A DNA stretch of 64,000 nt, taken from Dipetalonema caudispina (lineage: Eukaryota > Nematoda > Chromadorea > Rhabditida > Onchocercidae). Under the pieces are notes generated by a model, which did not search any database, was not told the origin of the DNA, and was given only the letters and a program-made list of their open reading frames with translations. Location of the stretch: positions 992,001-1,056,000 of the forward strand of contig JABVXV010000002.1 of NCBI GenBank assembly GCA_013365325.1, given 5' to 3'. Shown piece after piece: positions 53,869 to 64,000 of the stretch (position 1 is its first letter; the number at the start of each line of letters is the position of its first letter). A program made the translations under genes and the position numbers.

Positions 53869-53897
53869 CAATATACTGATAAGTAATCAGTATATTG
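53869..53897. repeat. Perfect 12-bp inverted repeat (hairpin)
   Basis: Arms CAATATACTGAT and ATCAGTATATTG flank a five-base spacer AAGTA. The sequence would form a clean stem-loop in DNA or RNA. No adjacent gene explains it. Confidence 0.8.
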
Positions 53898-54058
53898 TAT
53901 GATCTAGTCCGATCAGATCCCATTTTATCCAATTTCATTTGATCTAATCTGATAGATAAATAAATAGGCATTTTCTCAATGTGAATGTGTAATATGTTTG
54001 AATGTGCTCTGCAATCATTCAAAATCATTACGACGGATGCCTTCTACGCATAGACGTA

Positions 54059-54124
54059 CAGACACAGACAGACAGAGGCATGCACACAGACACACACATA
54101 CACACACATACATACACATACATG
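54059..54124. repeat. GACA / (CA)n microsatellite
   Basis: Starts with CAGACA units and passes into CACATA units. Confidence 0.9.
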
Positions 54125-56204
54125 AACACTCAGAGTCTCCCCGTTATATCCTTTAAAGTGTGACGTTGAAATTTTTTCACAGTATGTAAGAATTGTTATA
54201 GAAGTAAGCATTGATTTGGTTTCTCTAAAAAGATCACATCTCAGAGTTTTTTTTGTCTCGGGTAAAAGTGAAACAAATCCGACAAATATTTAAAGTTCTA
54301 TTGTCAGAATTTAATTATTTAAAAAAAAAAAAATTTCAAAATCGATGGGTTGAGAGTTTTTCAGAATCACTGTGATACCCAAAAAGGAAATACCATAAGA
54401 AAAGATTTCAGAACTTTCAAATCAGTACTAAACTGCTATTATAACTAAAAGGTATTTGGGATAAATTGTTTTTGACGAATAAATTTTGAATACTTCATGG
54501 AAATTTTCAATGCATTCATTTTATTTTTCCTTTCAAAGTGGTTAAAACTTTTATTTTTAACAGATAATTTTCTTATTGTTTAATATTCAAATAAATTTTA
54601 GAAAATCACAGTATTTGTATAATTTAGAGATGAACTATTTGCAATGCAATTTTAGAATGATTAGCTAATGATAATGATTACATGTTACAATATGGATACT
54701 GTATCATAATGATTCTCTTTCTTTTCTAACTCATAAAAATAACCTTTCTCTCTCAGATAATTCCTTGAAAGAATCGTACCCAATAAAGAGGTAACTTCAA
54801 ATGATTTATGGAAATGTTGCATAATGATAGATACGCAAACTAGTGATAATTTGGTGATAGGAAATATCATTTATCAGGATAAAATTATTCTCTTACGTTT
54901 GCTTATTGGAGAGGTAAAGCTGCAACATACGTTGATATTACTCCATTACTTTCTTTTGGCGCTTTATTTCTATTTGTCCAACTGTTTCACGTGCATTGCC
55001 AATGTATTGGTGACACAAATGGATAATAAGATCAAATTTAAACAGATGATGAAAATTTAATTTTCAGTTACATCAACGATAAAGAGAAAGTTTTGCACGG
55101 AGAAATATTAGTACTATTGAATCAGTACACTTATTCGAAGAATTCATTTAATCATTCCGATTAATAAAGCGATTTTAGCATATTCAGTAACCTTAATTAA
55201 AGATTTGTCGTCTTTGTTAATTTGACTAAATGAAAGGAAAAAAGAATGATGAAAATATAAATATTTTTTAATGGATCAAAATTGTTTGTCCAAGATGGAC
55301 ATAAGTAATCATCGATTATTATTTAACAGGATGCAGCATATTTTCCAAAAATTTAAGATGTATTTTGTTCAAATTTTGTTTAGAGAAGAATTTCCCAATT
55401 CTGTTAATTATGTAGATGTGATCTATCATCAATTCGGTAAAAAGTATTTTCAATGGAATCATTTCAATTTGACCTCGGCAGTGAGCAGTGTAATTTCTCC
55501 ATCGTATGCTTGCTCCCAAATTTCAAACAATAACTTATAATGCATTTGGCTTGATTGATTGTAAAATTCTGGAAGTTTTTTTAATTATTATGCTTTATGC
55601 ATAAGTACTCCTTGGTTTAAATCTGTTGTAAAACTAGCAGCTTTCGAGATTTGCAGGTGTGTGACGAGAGAAATATAAGTTGCCAGATATTTCCATATCA
55701 ATTTCAAATTCCTTTCATTCTTCTATTATTAATTCTATCATTAATTTACTCTTTATTCAATTTATGTTTAGATGAAATCATTGGCTGGATGCAAGTCTTC
55801 AATTTTTTTTCAACATTTAAAAGATATTCAATAAGCTGTTGAAAGATGTACATAGAGTTAGCTTTCACACTATCATTTGTCAGTAATTCGAATTTCAATT
55901 TTAAAAAGATTTTTTCTCGCTGATAAGGTTACATTCCTAATTGAATGCTAAGACTTATTAGTCCGATTATCGAAAGTTCAATTATCTTTGGCATTACCGT
56001 TTCATTGTTTTAATTGAACTGTGAATTTGAAGATTCTGTGATAGTTAAGTTTTAAATGTGAATCTTCTTCATTCATTAAAGGTAAACTGCATTATTCTCT
56101 CATACCCAGTTGATGTAGCAAAACATTTTTGACAGCTGACGAAATTTACCGAGAAGAATTAGAGGAAGGAAGTAGTCGGTGAATATTTGATCTCTCTTAC
56201 AGTA

Positions 56205-56537
56205 ATGAGAAGTGTTGTGCGGGTACCCTTCCCTCCTGTCTCCCTCTTACCACCAACAGCTGCACATGGTATCCATCTCACCTCACGCGGGGTCATTCGA
56301 ATGACTACTTTTGAATATGTGCGATACGTTCAACGAATGTTGAAAGGAAGGAGAAATGACAGATCTATCTCAGTTGGGTGCTCTTCTCCAAGACAGACAG
56401 ACAGACAGACAGACCATTACTGTACAGTACGTGAAGTTGCGCATCCTAGAGGGTTGCCATACCGATTGATTGGTTTACCCGACCGCGCTGCAAAATCGAT
56501 TTGTCGCTTTTTGCTTTCATTTCTGATAGAGTGTTAG
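56205..56537 (+). CDS. Candidate orphan single-exon ORF, 110 codons
   Basis: An ATG three bases after TCTCTCTTACAG (ending 56202) opens a 110-residue frame in a pocket clearly richer in GC than its surroundings. The protein is basic, with segments such as FEYVRYVQRMLKGRRND and a short RQTDRQTD run encoded by an in-frame (AGAC)n repeat at 56391-56414. No signal peptide, membrane segment or known family is recognised. A trans-spliced short gene, a first coding exon that continues (a GTATCC donor lies at 56268) or a non-coding GC island are all possible. Confidence 0.3.
   Translation: MRSVVRVPFPPVSLLPPTAAHGIHLTSRGVIRMTTFEYVRYVQRMLKGRRNDRSISVGCSSPRQTDRQTDHYCTVREVAHPRGLPYRLIGLPDRAAKSICRFLLSFLIEC
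56391..56414. repeat. (AGAC)n tetranucleotide repeat
   Basis: Six AGAC units in a row, lying inside the 110-codon open frame. Confidence 0.95.
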
Positions 56538-56972
56538 TTCAAATTATGAAAGTCACTCAAAAAAAACCTGTCACAGTCATCTAAGAGGAACTCGGAATAG
56601 ACGTAAACCGTATTCCTTTCTTACGTGTTGTATTACAGAAATGAATGAATGAATTAATGACGGTAAAGAAAATTTAACCTCTTCAAAATTTCAAAAACTA
56701 ACCTTCCTTCTTTTTTAAGGATTTTTTCTCTGCTGGGCGGGTGAATTGAAAATGACCTGTCGTTATCCAACCTGGCGCCAATAATCAATTTTACAATCAA
56801 AAATGGAAAGCATTCAAAAGTAACACTGACCAATTGACTATGAGTATCAATCACATCAATAAGAATTAAATTAATGTTTATTTTATGGAAAAAATGCTAG
56901 CGGAATTAAATAAACATAGCCTGAACTAGTGAACATTTGATTTCATTATTCAGAAGTGGAAAAAGAATAATA

Positions 56973-56998
56973 GGAGAGAGAGAGAGAGAGGGAGAGAT
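56973..56998. repeat. (GA)n microsatellite
   Basis: Short GA dinucleotide tract, read directly. Confidence 0.9.
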
Positions 56999-58190
56999 CG
57001 AAAGAGAGCGATTGAATGTTGAAGGATTGTTGATCTTCGAACATTTCAATGAATTATCAACTATTCATTTTTTATTATTCATTCTAGAAAGTTTCTAATC
57101 TTTAAAAGATAATTACTGGATGATGAGAGAACGAGAAATAGACTATTGAAAGTGATAAGGATACTTAATATTGACATTTATGATACTATCTCTTTCATAA
57201 TCTTTATTACAGAACCAGTTTTTTTATCAGATGAGGAGAATAAACAACAGAATTGAACACTGTATACCATTTCAGCACGGCTCTAAATTTAAAAATATAT
57301 ACTTCATCTTGTAGTTGTCCCTAAAAAGAATATGTGACTTATTCTTGGCTAAAGACTGGAAGGATCAAAAGTAAAAATAACTTAAAAACACTATTTTTTC
57401 TCTTTTATCAGACAGATCACTTATTAGCATAATCGGTAGTGATAGTTCAATTAAAACTTTGGTAGCATTACATTTCAGTTAACAAATTACAGTACAGATT
57501 GTATGTCACCTTGACCTCGTAAAAAAACATCAGAATTTCCTGTTAAACTATTTTCTTTTCACTTATTATTGTAGAGGTCATTGTAACACTGTACTATTTC
57601 CGGTTGCGATTTGTTTGAAAAATTTTCTAAAATAACGAAAATTTTACTGCAAGCTAAATCTTCACTCTACGATGTAATGTTTAATTTGACAATTTAATGC
57701 TTAGAATCCAATTTGCTTAATTACTATCATTATTCTAATCGACAATTGGCATTATTTTAAACATCAGCTTTAATGTGTTTATTGTGACAGAAGTAATTAA
57801 TGGATTTGTAGTTGCTTACTTAAATGAAAGAATGGCGTCAAATCATTAAAGGGAACTCAATTAATTAGTTACACTTTTATTATTATCTGCAATGTCAACT
57901 TATACTGCCGCAGTTTATATTTCTTTACGATTTAAATAAGGGAAGAAGTCTTCAAACAACAAGACAGTTAATTTATCGGATCTGATGAATTCGAATTTGC
58001 TGATACAGTGATAATTTTCATGAGTTCTCAAATAATGTTTACTTGCATGGCCTTAAAGTGTTGTTATGGAATTTTGATCCGAAATTTTGCTTTGATTGAA
58101 AGTTTGGAATCAAGGATTTATTTAATTAATAGTTTTCTTTTTTAAGTTGATTGGAGGAAAATTCAAGTTAATTCAAACTTCCCATATTCA

Positions 58191-58212
58191 TTATACTTCC
58201 AAGGAAGTATAA
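58191..58212. repeat. Near-perfect palindrome
   Basis: Arms TTATACTTCC and GGAAGTATAA are separated by AA. Confidence 0.75.
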
Positions 58213-58778
58213 GATAGAAGATACTTCAAACTATTTGTATTTACAACAATGCGCAACGTAAACATTGTCGTTCTGCGAAGTGCAAGCTGCAGATAGCAAC
58301 ATCGATTAATTCTGATCTTTCTTCTGGGTCAAACTTCAAGAAATCTTAGACAACCAACATTTGTTCAATATTAATTTCTATATGTTATCGAGAATTAGCT
58401 CACTATAAATTGTAATGCAATGGGAAGTGGTACTCTTGGTGTATCACTTATGTAACAGTTGCAGAAACTTTTATTCGATTCCATTTATCCTGGCAAGAGT
58501 TATGGAAATGAATCGAATACTATCGTAAGAAGAGTAAAAAGTTCATTGAGCTTTGTTCGATCGCTCATATGCTGATCAAATCGAAGGGATGAAAGACTAA
58601 AACACATATGAAATCAATTATTTTTTTTTTTCTAATTTTGTTGCAATTTTCGCATTACCGCTTAATTTGTCATTCTCGTCTCGTTCAACTTTACAGTTAG
58701 AAGGCCTTAACTTTTAACCTTTCATATGGGATATTATCATTTCTAGTCGTTAAAAAGTAAAAATGTTTTCATTTGTTG

Positions 58779-58798
58779 TATATATATATATATATATA
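58779..58798. repeat. (TA)n microsatellite
   Basis: Ten TA units. Confidence 0.95.
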
Positions 58799-59935
58799 AC
58801 TGATATTACGTCCCCAAAATTCACGATTTCGCGGGGTTTTACGGAGCTGGTTTCATTAATTTCCACTCTAATTTAAATGGAAAATAATATTTAAGTTCAT
58901 TTTCTAGTTTTTTTATCACTTCATGCTGTTATTTTGCCACAGGATCGAAGCATTTAGGCACCAGCTGATCTGATCAAATGAATGACAACACTTTAACAAG
59001 CAATACGAACTCAACTGATTCTCGAGTGACATTAATTATTTTGTATTAAGAATGGATAAGTTGGCTTAATTAATGATTAAATCAGAGTTGAGAAAATTTA
59101 TTAAGACGACAAGACGGAATGAATGATGAATTGAGAGTGGTTTGGGAAAGTCATAATCATCAATCATAGCACCCTTTTCTCCTGTTCTACTGTTTTTCAT
59201 TATTCTCTCCACTGTTATTCTTGCATTCTCGAACACATTTCAACAACATTTTTGCTCATTTTCCGAGAACCGATAATTTGCCTTAATTATGATTTCTGCA
59301 ATTTCGAATATTTATCACTTGCTTCACTATCTTATCAGTGATTTGGAAATAAAACTACTGAACTGATAACCAAACAAATCCATTACTTTATCATAAACTA
59401 TTTTGTTGAGTTATCTTAACAGATTTTAACTCTTTTGCAAAAAAGACACTTCAGGAGGATAACGCTAATTCTGCTTTGTTTGACAAATAAGCGTTCCCTT
59501 TACAGGATATAATTTACCGCCAACCAACAAAATGATAATGTCCACAATACCGAAAGGAACAATTCACATTAACAGATCATATTCCTTTACTGGATTAATT
59601 AATGAAATGGAATGGACAATAATTTGATAAAGGGTCAAATTACAAGTCTTTATTCTTTCAAGGATTGTAATTCGTTAAAAGTAGGACTTATTTATTTTAA
59701 ATGAAAAGTTAAGCTTTAAATGATCGACAAAGCGATAGCGAAGGTAAACACTTCACCACCACCACGACAGGCATAAGGATAGTAGTCTCATTGATGGCCT
59801 CTATCTATCATTGTAGTGTCTTCTCAATTCGCTTGAAATTCTGACAGCTCATTAAATTGCGCCCAAGGCTGCGAATAAACGACCGCCACTCTCAGGCACA
59901 ATTCGAGAAAATCCGGAAATTTCATAAGGTTAGAG

Positions 59936-60632
59936 TGCAGAGAGTGTAGAAATCGCACTATTCAATGATAAAAGTGAATGTAAAATAGAAGCATTGGTGA
60001 GAGGGGCAGTTGACAGACGACTGATGAAAGATAACGGATCTTTAAGAAGGTTGAGAAAATATCAAACAAAAAGAGCGTATGCTAGTATAGGTAAGGATTT
60101 GTTAGTAATGGGATACGATCAAGTAGGGCAGGCAGAGTAAATGTTAGAGAGTGACGAGTTCGAGAAACAAAGGCTATCAAATGGTGTCGAAATAGTGTTG
60201 ATTTTCGAGATGTATGTAGGACACTAATGACAGGCGGAGCGATCAGTGTGTATATTAGAGCGGAGGGCGATGACGCCACGGTTGGTATGGAAATTGAGGG
60301 GTGGCCTTATTTGGAATGAATTTTTGAAACGTAACGAAACGTCAGTAATGTGTTGGCAGACGTCGTAGACCGCATGGTATGGTCGATTATTTACGGAATG
60401 GAAGCGTAAATGTTGTAGAAGAAAAGGATGAAGGTATTCTAAATGATTGTGCATTCCTGAAATGAAATATGGCGGGATGGGAAGAAGCGAAGAGAGCCAA
60501 TGGCCATTCATTCAGAGCCGGTCATTTGGTAGTAAAAAGCACAGTAATCTTTATTTGAAAAGGTTAGAGGAAGAGATCGTTAATGATAATAGTAAAGAAG
60601 GGCAAGCTCTAATTAGCATTTTAGATGAATGA
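59936..60632 (+). pseudogene. Cluster of frame-broken, protein-like reading frames (possible degraded gene)
   Basis: In a GC-richer island several plus-strand frames read like protein but are interrupted. A frame of about 68 codons runs from 59936 and ends GQAE-stop near 60141, with an internal ATAG|GTAAGG donor. In another frame, 60148-60318 includes CRTLMTGGAISVYIRAEGDD and ends EGWPYLE-stop. A third, about 60351-60464, ends DCAFLK-stop. A fourth, 60462-60632, has ATG at 60462, is rich in Glu, Lys and Ser, and ends LISILDE-stop. No family is recognised. Frameshifts between blocks suggest a decayed gene or an unresolved multi-exon gene; long minus-strand frames (60082-60511) over the same DNA are a caution that this may only be compositional. 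Confidence 0.22.
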
Positions 60633-60640
60633 ATGTTGAA

Positions 60641-63600
60641 AAAGCACTATCCATCATTATACTTAAAACTGTCTCATTAGAGCAGGCCTTCTTCTTCATT
60701 TAGTTCAACAGGTGTTCCGTGTATTGTGTCATCAAATATTGTGCTATGACAGCTGATATGCTTTGTTTTTATTTAATTAGTCATAAATATGCAACTGCTT
60801 CTTCCTTTCATAATTTTAATTTAAAGGTAGGTTGGAAAAATATTAAGTAATATCCATAAACAACCGATTGTTGGTTTTGGCGTTTACAATTTTTCCAATT
60901 GGAATTGAAGAAGTGCTAATTGCTGTTAATGAGAATTCATAGAGGATACCTTTGCTTGAAAACTAAAAAGATGAAGGCTTTTGAAGATTTCGCTTCCATG
61001 ATTGATGTATTTGAAAAAGCAATGACATCTGTCACATGCTATACTCAAAAGCAGGACTTGAACTCAATACTACTATATATGGTCGCTTTCAGCATTCTCC
61101 TCATATCGATCAAAATCTTTGCAAAATCCAATATATAATTTCATACCCCTCAATATTATACCTAATATCACCCTTGTCATCCTTCTATCAAGCACTCATT
61201 TATTTCTGATTAAAAAGATGGAAATTGCTTCCGAACACAAAGCTTCGTCCTCAGTTGCTCTGATTTCCTATTTCAACCTACCACAAGAATCTTTTATGAT
61301 GCTACCGTCGATTTACAGCTTTCTTGACCATTCGAGAAGTACACTTCTTCTTTCGGGGTGAACGGAATGATGGAAAAAATGTTTGCTGAAAGAACGCTTG
61401 TATACACATTCGTCTGATCAAAAGTTTATTAATCTTATCATAGATCATTTATCGATTGTTGTACAAAGGCAGAGCTACTTGCTTTCCCCCTTAACTTCTG
61501 CGATAAAGTTATAGTCTTCTATTATGCTTCACATAAAGATTCAAAAAAAGCAAGTTAAGGAAAGAATCGGGCATGCTTTTTTGGAAGATTGTTAATCAGG
61601 AATTTTCCAGATTATCAGTCATGTGCATGAAACATTCTAGTTTTCCCTAGACAACACCAGATGACCACCTGTTACGAGCTAGAGAAAATGAAGATCCGAG
61701 CTTAACCACTAAAAAATTTGGGATTGATGTGAGCAAATTGACAAGCCTCTTAAGCATAAAGCTTCACATTTTCTATTGAAACTTTTGTCACTGAGTTAAT
61801 TTTCTAATTCTGGAAATGAAGCTTTATATACTAGCTTGATATTTCACTCTTAATTCATTAATCTCTTTTCCAGAGATTTTTTTTCAAGATAAATTAGCTG
61901 CAGGTAATATTGGCACCATTGTCTTGAAAATTCGGTAAATCTCTCTAAAATGATGTCGAATTAAATAAAAATTCACAAGATGGATAACTCCATGCAATTT
62001 ACGGATGATTGCACCGCTGAAAGCATTATCGGTTGCAATGAGTAAAAAACACTTTGCAAATGTATCGATGGAGTAAGGTTTGCCAATGAATACTTAAAAT
62101 GAATGCCTTTCAATCACTTCACTTCTTTGATCTAACAGCCATTTTATCCAAAACAGAATGTAGCAGCTGGAGGATAGCATTCTAAGGATAAATATTTAAA
62201 GTGCAGAAAGTCCTTTGACTATCAGAAAATTGTTAACAATACAAGTGGAAATTTATATTTAAGATGTAAATTAAGGTTGTTTAATAAAACAATTAAGTCG
62301 AATGTATGACAAATTGACCGGTGACATCACCCATCCATTTATGTCCTGCTCAATTCCAAAATGTTTTGCGTCATTCAATTTTCATAGCGATTCAATTCCA
62401 CAACTTTGTCTCGCTAGAGGACGGTTTGGTTCAATCAATTTTCCAGTGAAATTATAGCTTCACTCCCGGGTTGTCTTGTTTTTCAGGTGGACGGGGTGGG
62501 ATGATTGGTTGAGGGGAGGTACTAATTCATGAGAAGGAGGTGACATTCTCCTCGGTAAATGAAAAATGAAGTTTTGACTATCAAAGTGATTTAGAGGATG
62601 TCATTTCATGATTTTATCCATTTCTATCATCTCTCTTCAGCGCATCATATTTCCATAGTTTTTCGTGTCAGATTATGCATAAGTACCATCAAGATGAAAG
62701 TGTGCTTTAAACAGGTTAGCGCAATGGAAAGTCGCGTTCTTAATGGAAGAGACTGTTGTCAAATCATGCTGTTGAAGTTGTTCAGTCGTTGTACATGCAC
62801 ACCACTTATCTTTTTTGATATATCTTTTGTAGATTTAGTTTCTCAAGAGATAAGAGCAAGAGTAGTATCAATCAATGGTTAAACCTATTTCAGCCCTATG
62901 TTATAATTAAGAGGATTTATGCTGGGAGCAGCAATCTAGAAGTTTTTCACTTACAGTCTTGTTAAGCTGTATCGAGTTTTCGCTTAGACATAAGCTTCTT
63001 TTCTTTGTCGTTATTTTTCCTCCCCTCCACTTCCTCTCCATCTCCTTCTCCGCATTCTTGAATCATTACTATCTTGTGAAGTCAGTAGATATCATTTATT
63101 GTGTCTACCAAATTTCGTGGCAGTTTCCTGGCAAAAGTTCGTAAAATAATTTGCAATTTCAATCTGCGAGTGAAAATGAGAGGTGCAGTGTGGTGTGCTA
63201 GTTGGACATAACGAATATACAGAGCAGTTCAAAGCAGATTGTCATTGAGTTTGGTGAGATAATACTTCATTCCACTTTATAGGGCACTTTCAGTTATATC
63301 ATTTCTCGGGCTTTAGATGGAGAAAAATCATTCTTCACTTTATTTTTAGTCCAGAAATACATCTGATTAATCGGCCCGCAGAATTCGTTCAGAATATCGA
63401 CAGTTGAATACTCTGTAAACATTTCGTAAGAATTTATAACTTTGTAACAGTTCATAAGAACTCGTTTCTCACACTTCTGCTTTAGATAGGTATATTTCTT
63501 CCAGGTTGTAGGGATCAGTAGTGTGATAAATGATTTGTAATAAAACGATAGTCACTGATGATGACAATCAGCCAGCAGATGGTATTTATATTATGAGCTG

Positions 63601-64000
63601 ATGGAAGTATACGGCGTAATTATGGAAATAGAAAAATGTGATTGAAAAATAGTTTCCGAAGAACGTGTGTAATTATATTTTATTTCTTTCTGAGATAGTT
63701 CTGTATGAATGTGTGCTGTGCTGATTGCTATTTGATAATTAGTGGATGCATAACTTCCGAGACAGTTTTCTCTTCCCAGTTCAAATTCAACACTGAATAT
63801 TTCCCTTCAGCTTTCCACAACTTCTCAATTTCAAATTTTAGTCGAACTTACCTGTTCTTCGCGCTATTTGTCTTTTAAATAGCATTGAAGAGAATAGCTG
63901 TTATTGACTTCTAGCATTCATTTTCTCTTTGCACTGATAAAATAAAGTTTAAAAAATTAAAGATTATGCTTCGTTTCTCTTCCGTTACCAAATTAACTAC
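60641..64000. other. AT-rich region with a few medium-length open frames
   Basis: Plus-strand frames at 60920-61138 (one membrane-like helix near its end), 61119-61361 and 62598-62882 (Cys-rich; contains CAG|GTTAGC) are 70-95 codons long. They lack family motifs and connecting splice sites. They may be chance, or 5' exons of a gene beyond the right edge. Confidence 0.35.

Larger units (their letters stand above)
50830..56190. other. AT-rich region, nothing supported except repeats
   Basis: No gene is supported. It contains a perfect hairpin (53869-53897), a CA/GACA microsatellite (54059-54124) and several poly-A or poly-T runs of up to about 13 bases. An 89-codon open frame at 55271-55540 (+) has no acceptor, donor or recognisable motif and is within the range expected by chance. 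Confidence 0.45.
56538..59740. other. AT-rich region, nothing supported
   Basis: No exon-like frame was found. It holds a GA repeat (56973-56998), a (TA)n repeat (58779-58798) and a 10-bp-arm palindrome (58191-58212). Confidence 0.5.

Noticed and set aside
55271..55540. 89-codon plus-strand frame
   Set aside because: No acceptor, no motif, AT-driven composition; frames of this length occur by chance several times in the window.
1..64000. tRNA, rRNA, CRISPR arrays, Wolbachia-like bacterial inserts, intact transposons or viral sequence
   Set aside because: Looked for by eye (B-box-like motifs, regularly spaced repeats, long GC-balanced bacterial frames, terminal repeats, polymerase or transposase motifs); none was convincing. 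A computed search could still find diverged copies.

Overview
The window looks like nuclear DNA of a parasitic nematode, most likely a clade III / filarial-type worm. It is very AT-rich. Its genes are cut into small exons by introns of roughly 80-900 bp with nematode-style TTTCAG acceptors, and at least two start codons lie 1-2 nt after such an acceptor, as expected for spliced-leader trans-splicing. The four recognisable proteins are animal families with known nematode members. This is inference from family resemblance and gene structure; the sequence does not name the species. I see no bacterial operon, CRISPR array, rRNA, convincing tRNA, intact transposon or virus.

Layout. 1-11,016 is AT-rich and without a gene I can support, apart from a (CA)n tract and a few exon-like scraps. 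11,017-14,800 (+) is a ten-exon Pim-type serine/threonine kinase. 15,417-17,952 (-) is a secreted carbonic-anhydrase-related protein that has lost the zinc site; it converges on the kinase. 22,226-24,052 (+) is a four-exon globin with Phe at the distal E7 position. 24,053-35,117 is mostly non-coding, with unassigned exon-like pieces at 30.1 and 31.2-33.5 kb. 35,118-39,497 (-) is a nine-exon Polycomb RING-finger protein (PCGF / MIG-32-like) with an N-terminal RING, a central RAWUL domain and a long low-complexity tail. 39,508-64,000 is a gene-poor stretch holding several less AT-rich islands full of microsatellites (42.5-45.6, 50.2-50.8, 54.06, 56.2-56.5, 59.7-60.6 kb).

The genes do not form an operon or pathway: they are kilobases apart and on alternating strands. 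Exon joins were worked out by hand. For the four main genes reading phase is preserved at every internal junction. The weakest points are the last exon of the carbonic-anhydrase-related gene and the exon 7 donor of the Polycomb gene. The most interesting leads are the non-canonical globin pocket, the degenerate CA zinc site, a possible GC-AG intron, a polyPro-polyGln exon-like tract at 44 kb, an orphan reading frame at 56.2 kb that follows a good acceptor, and a frame-broken cluster of protein-like reading frames at 59.9-60.6 kb.
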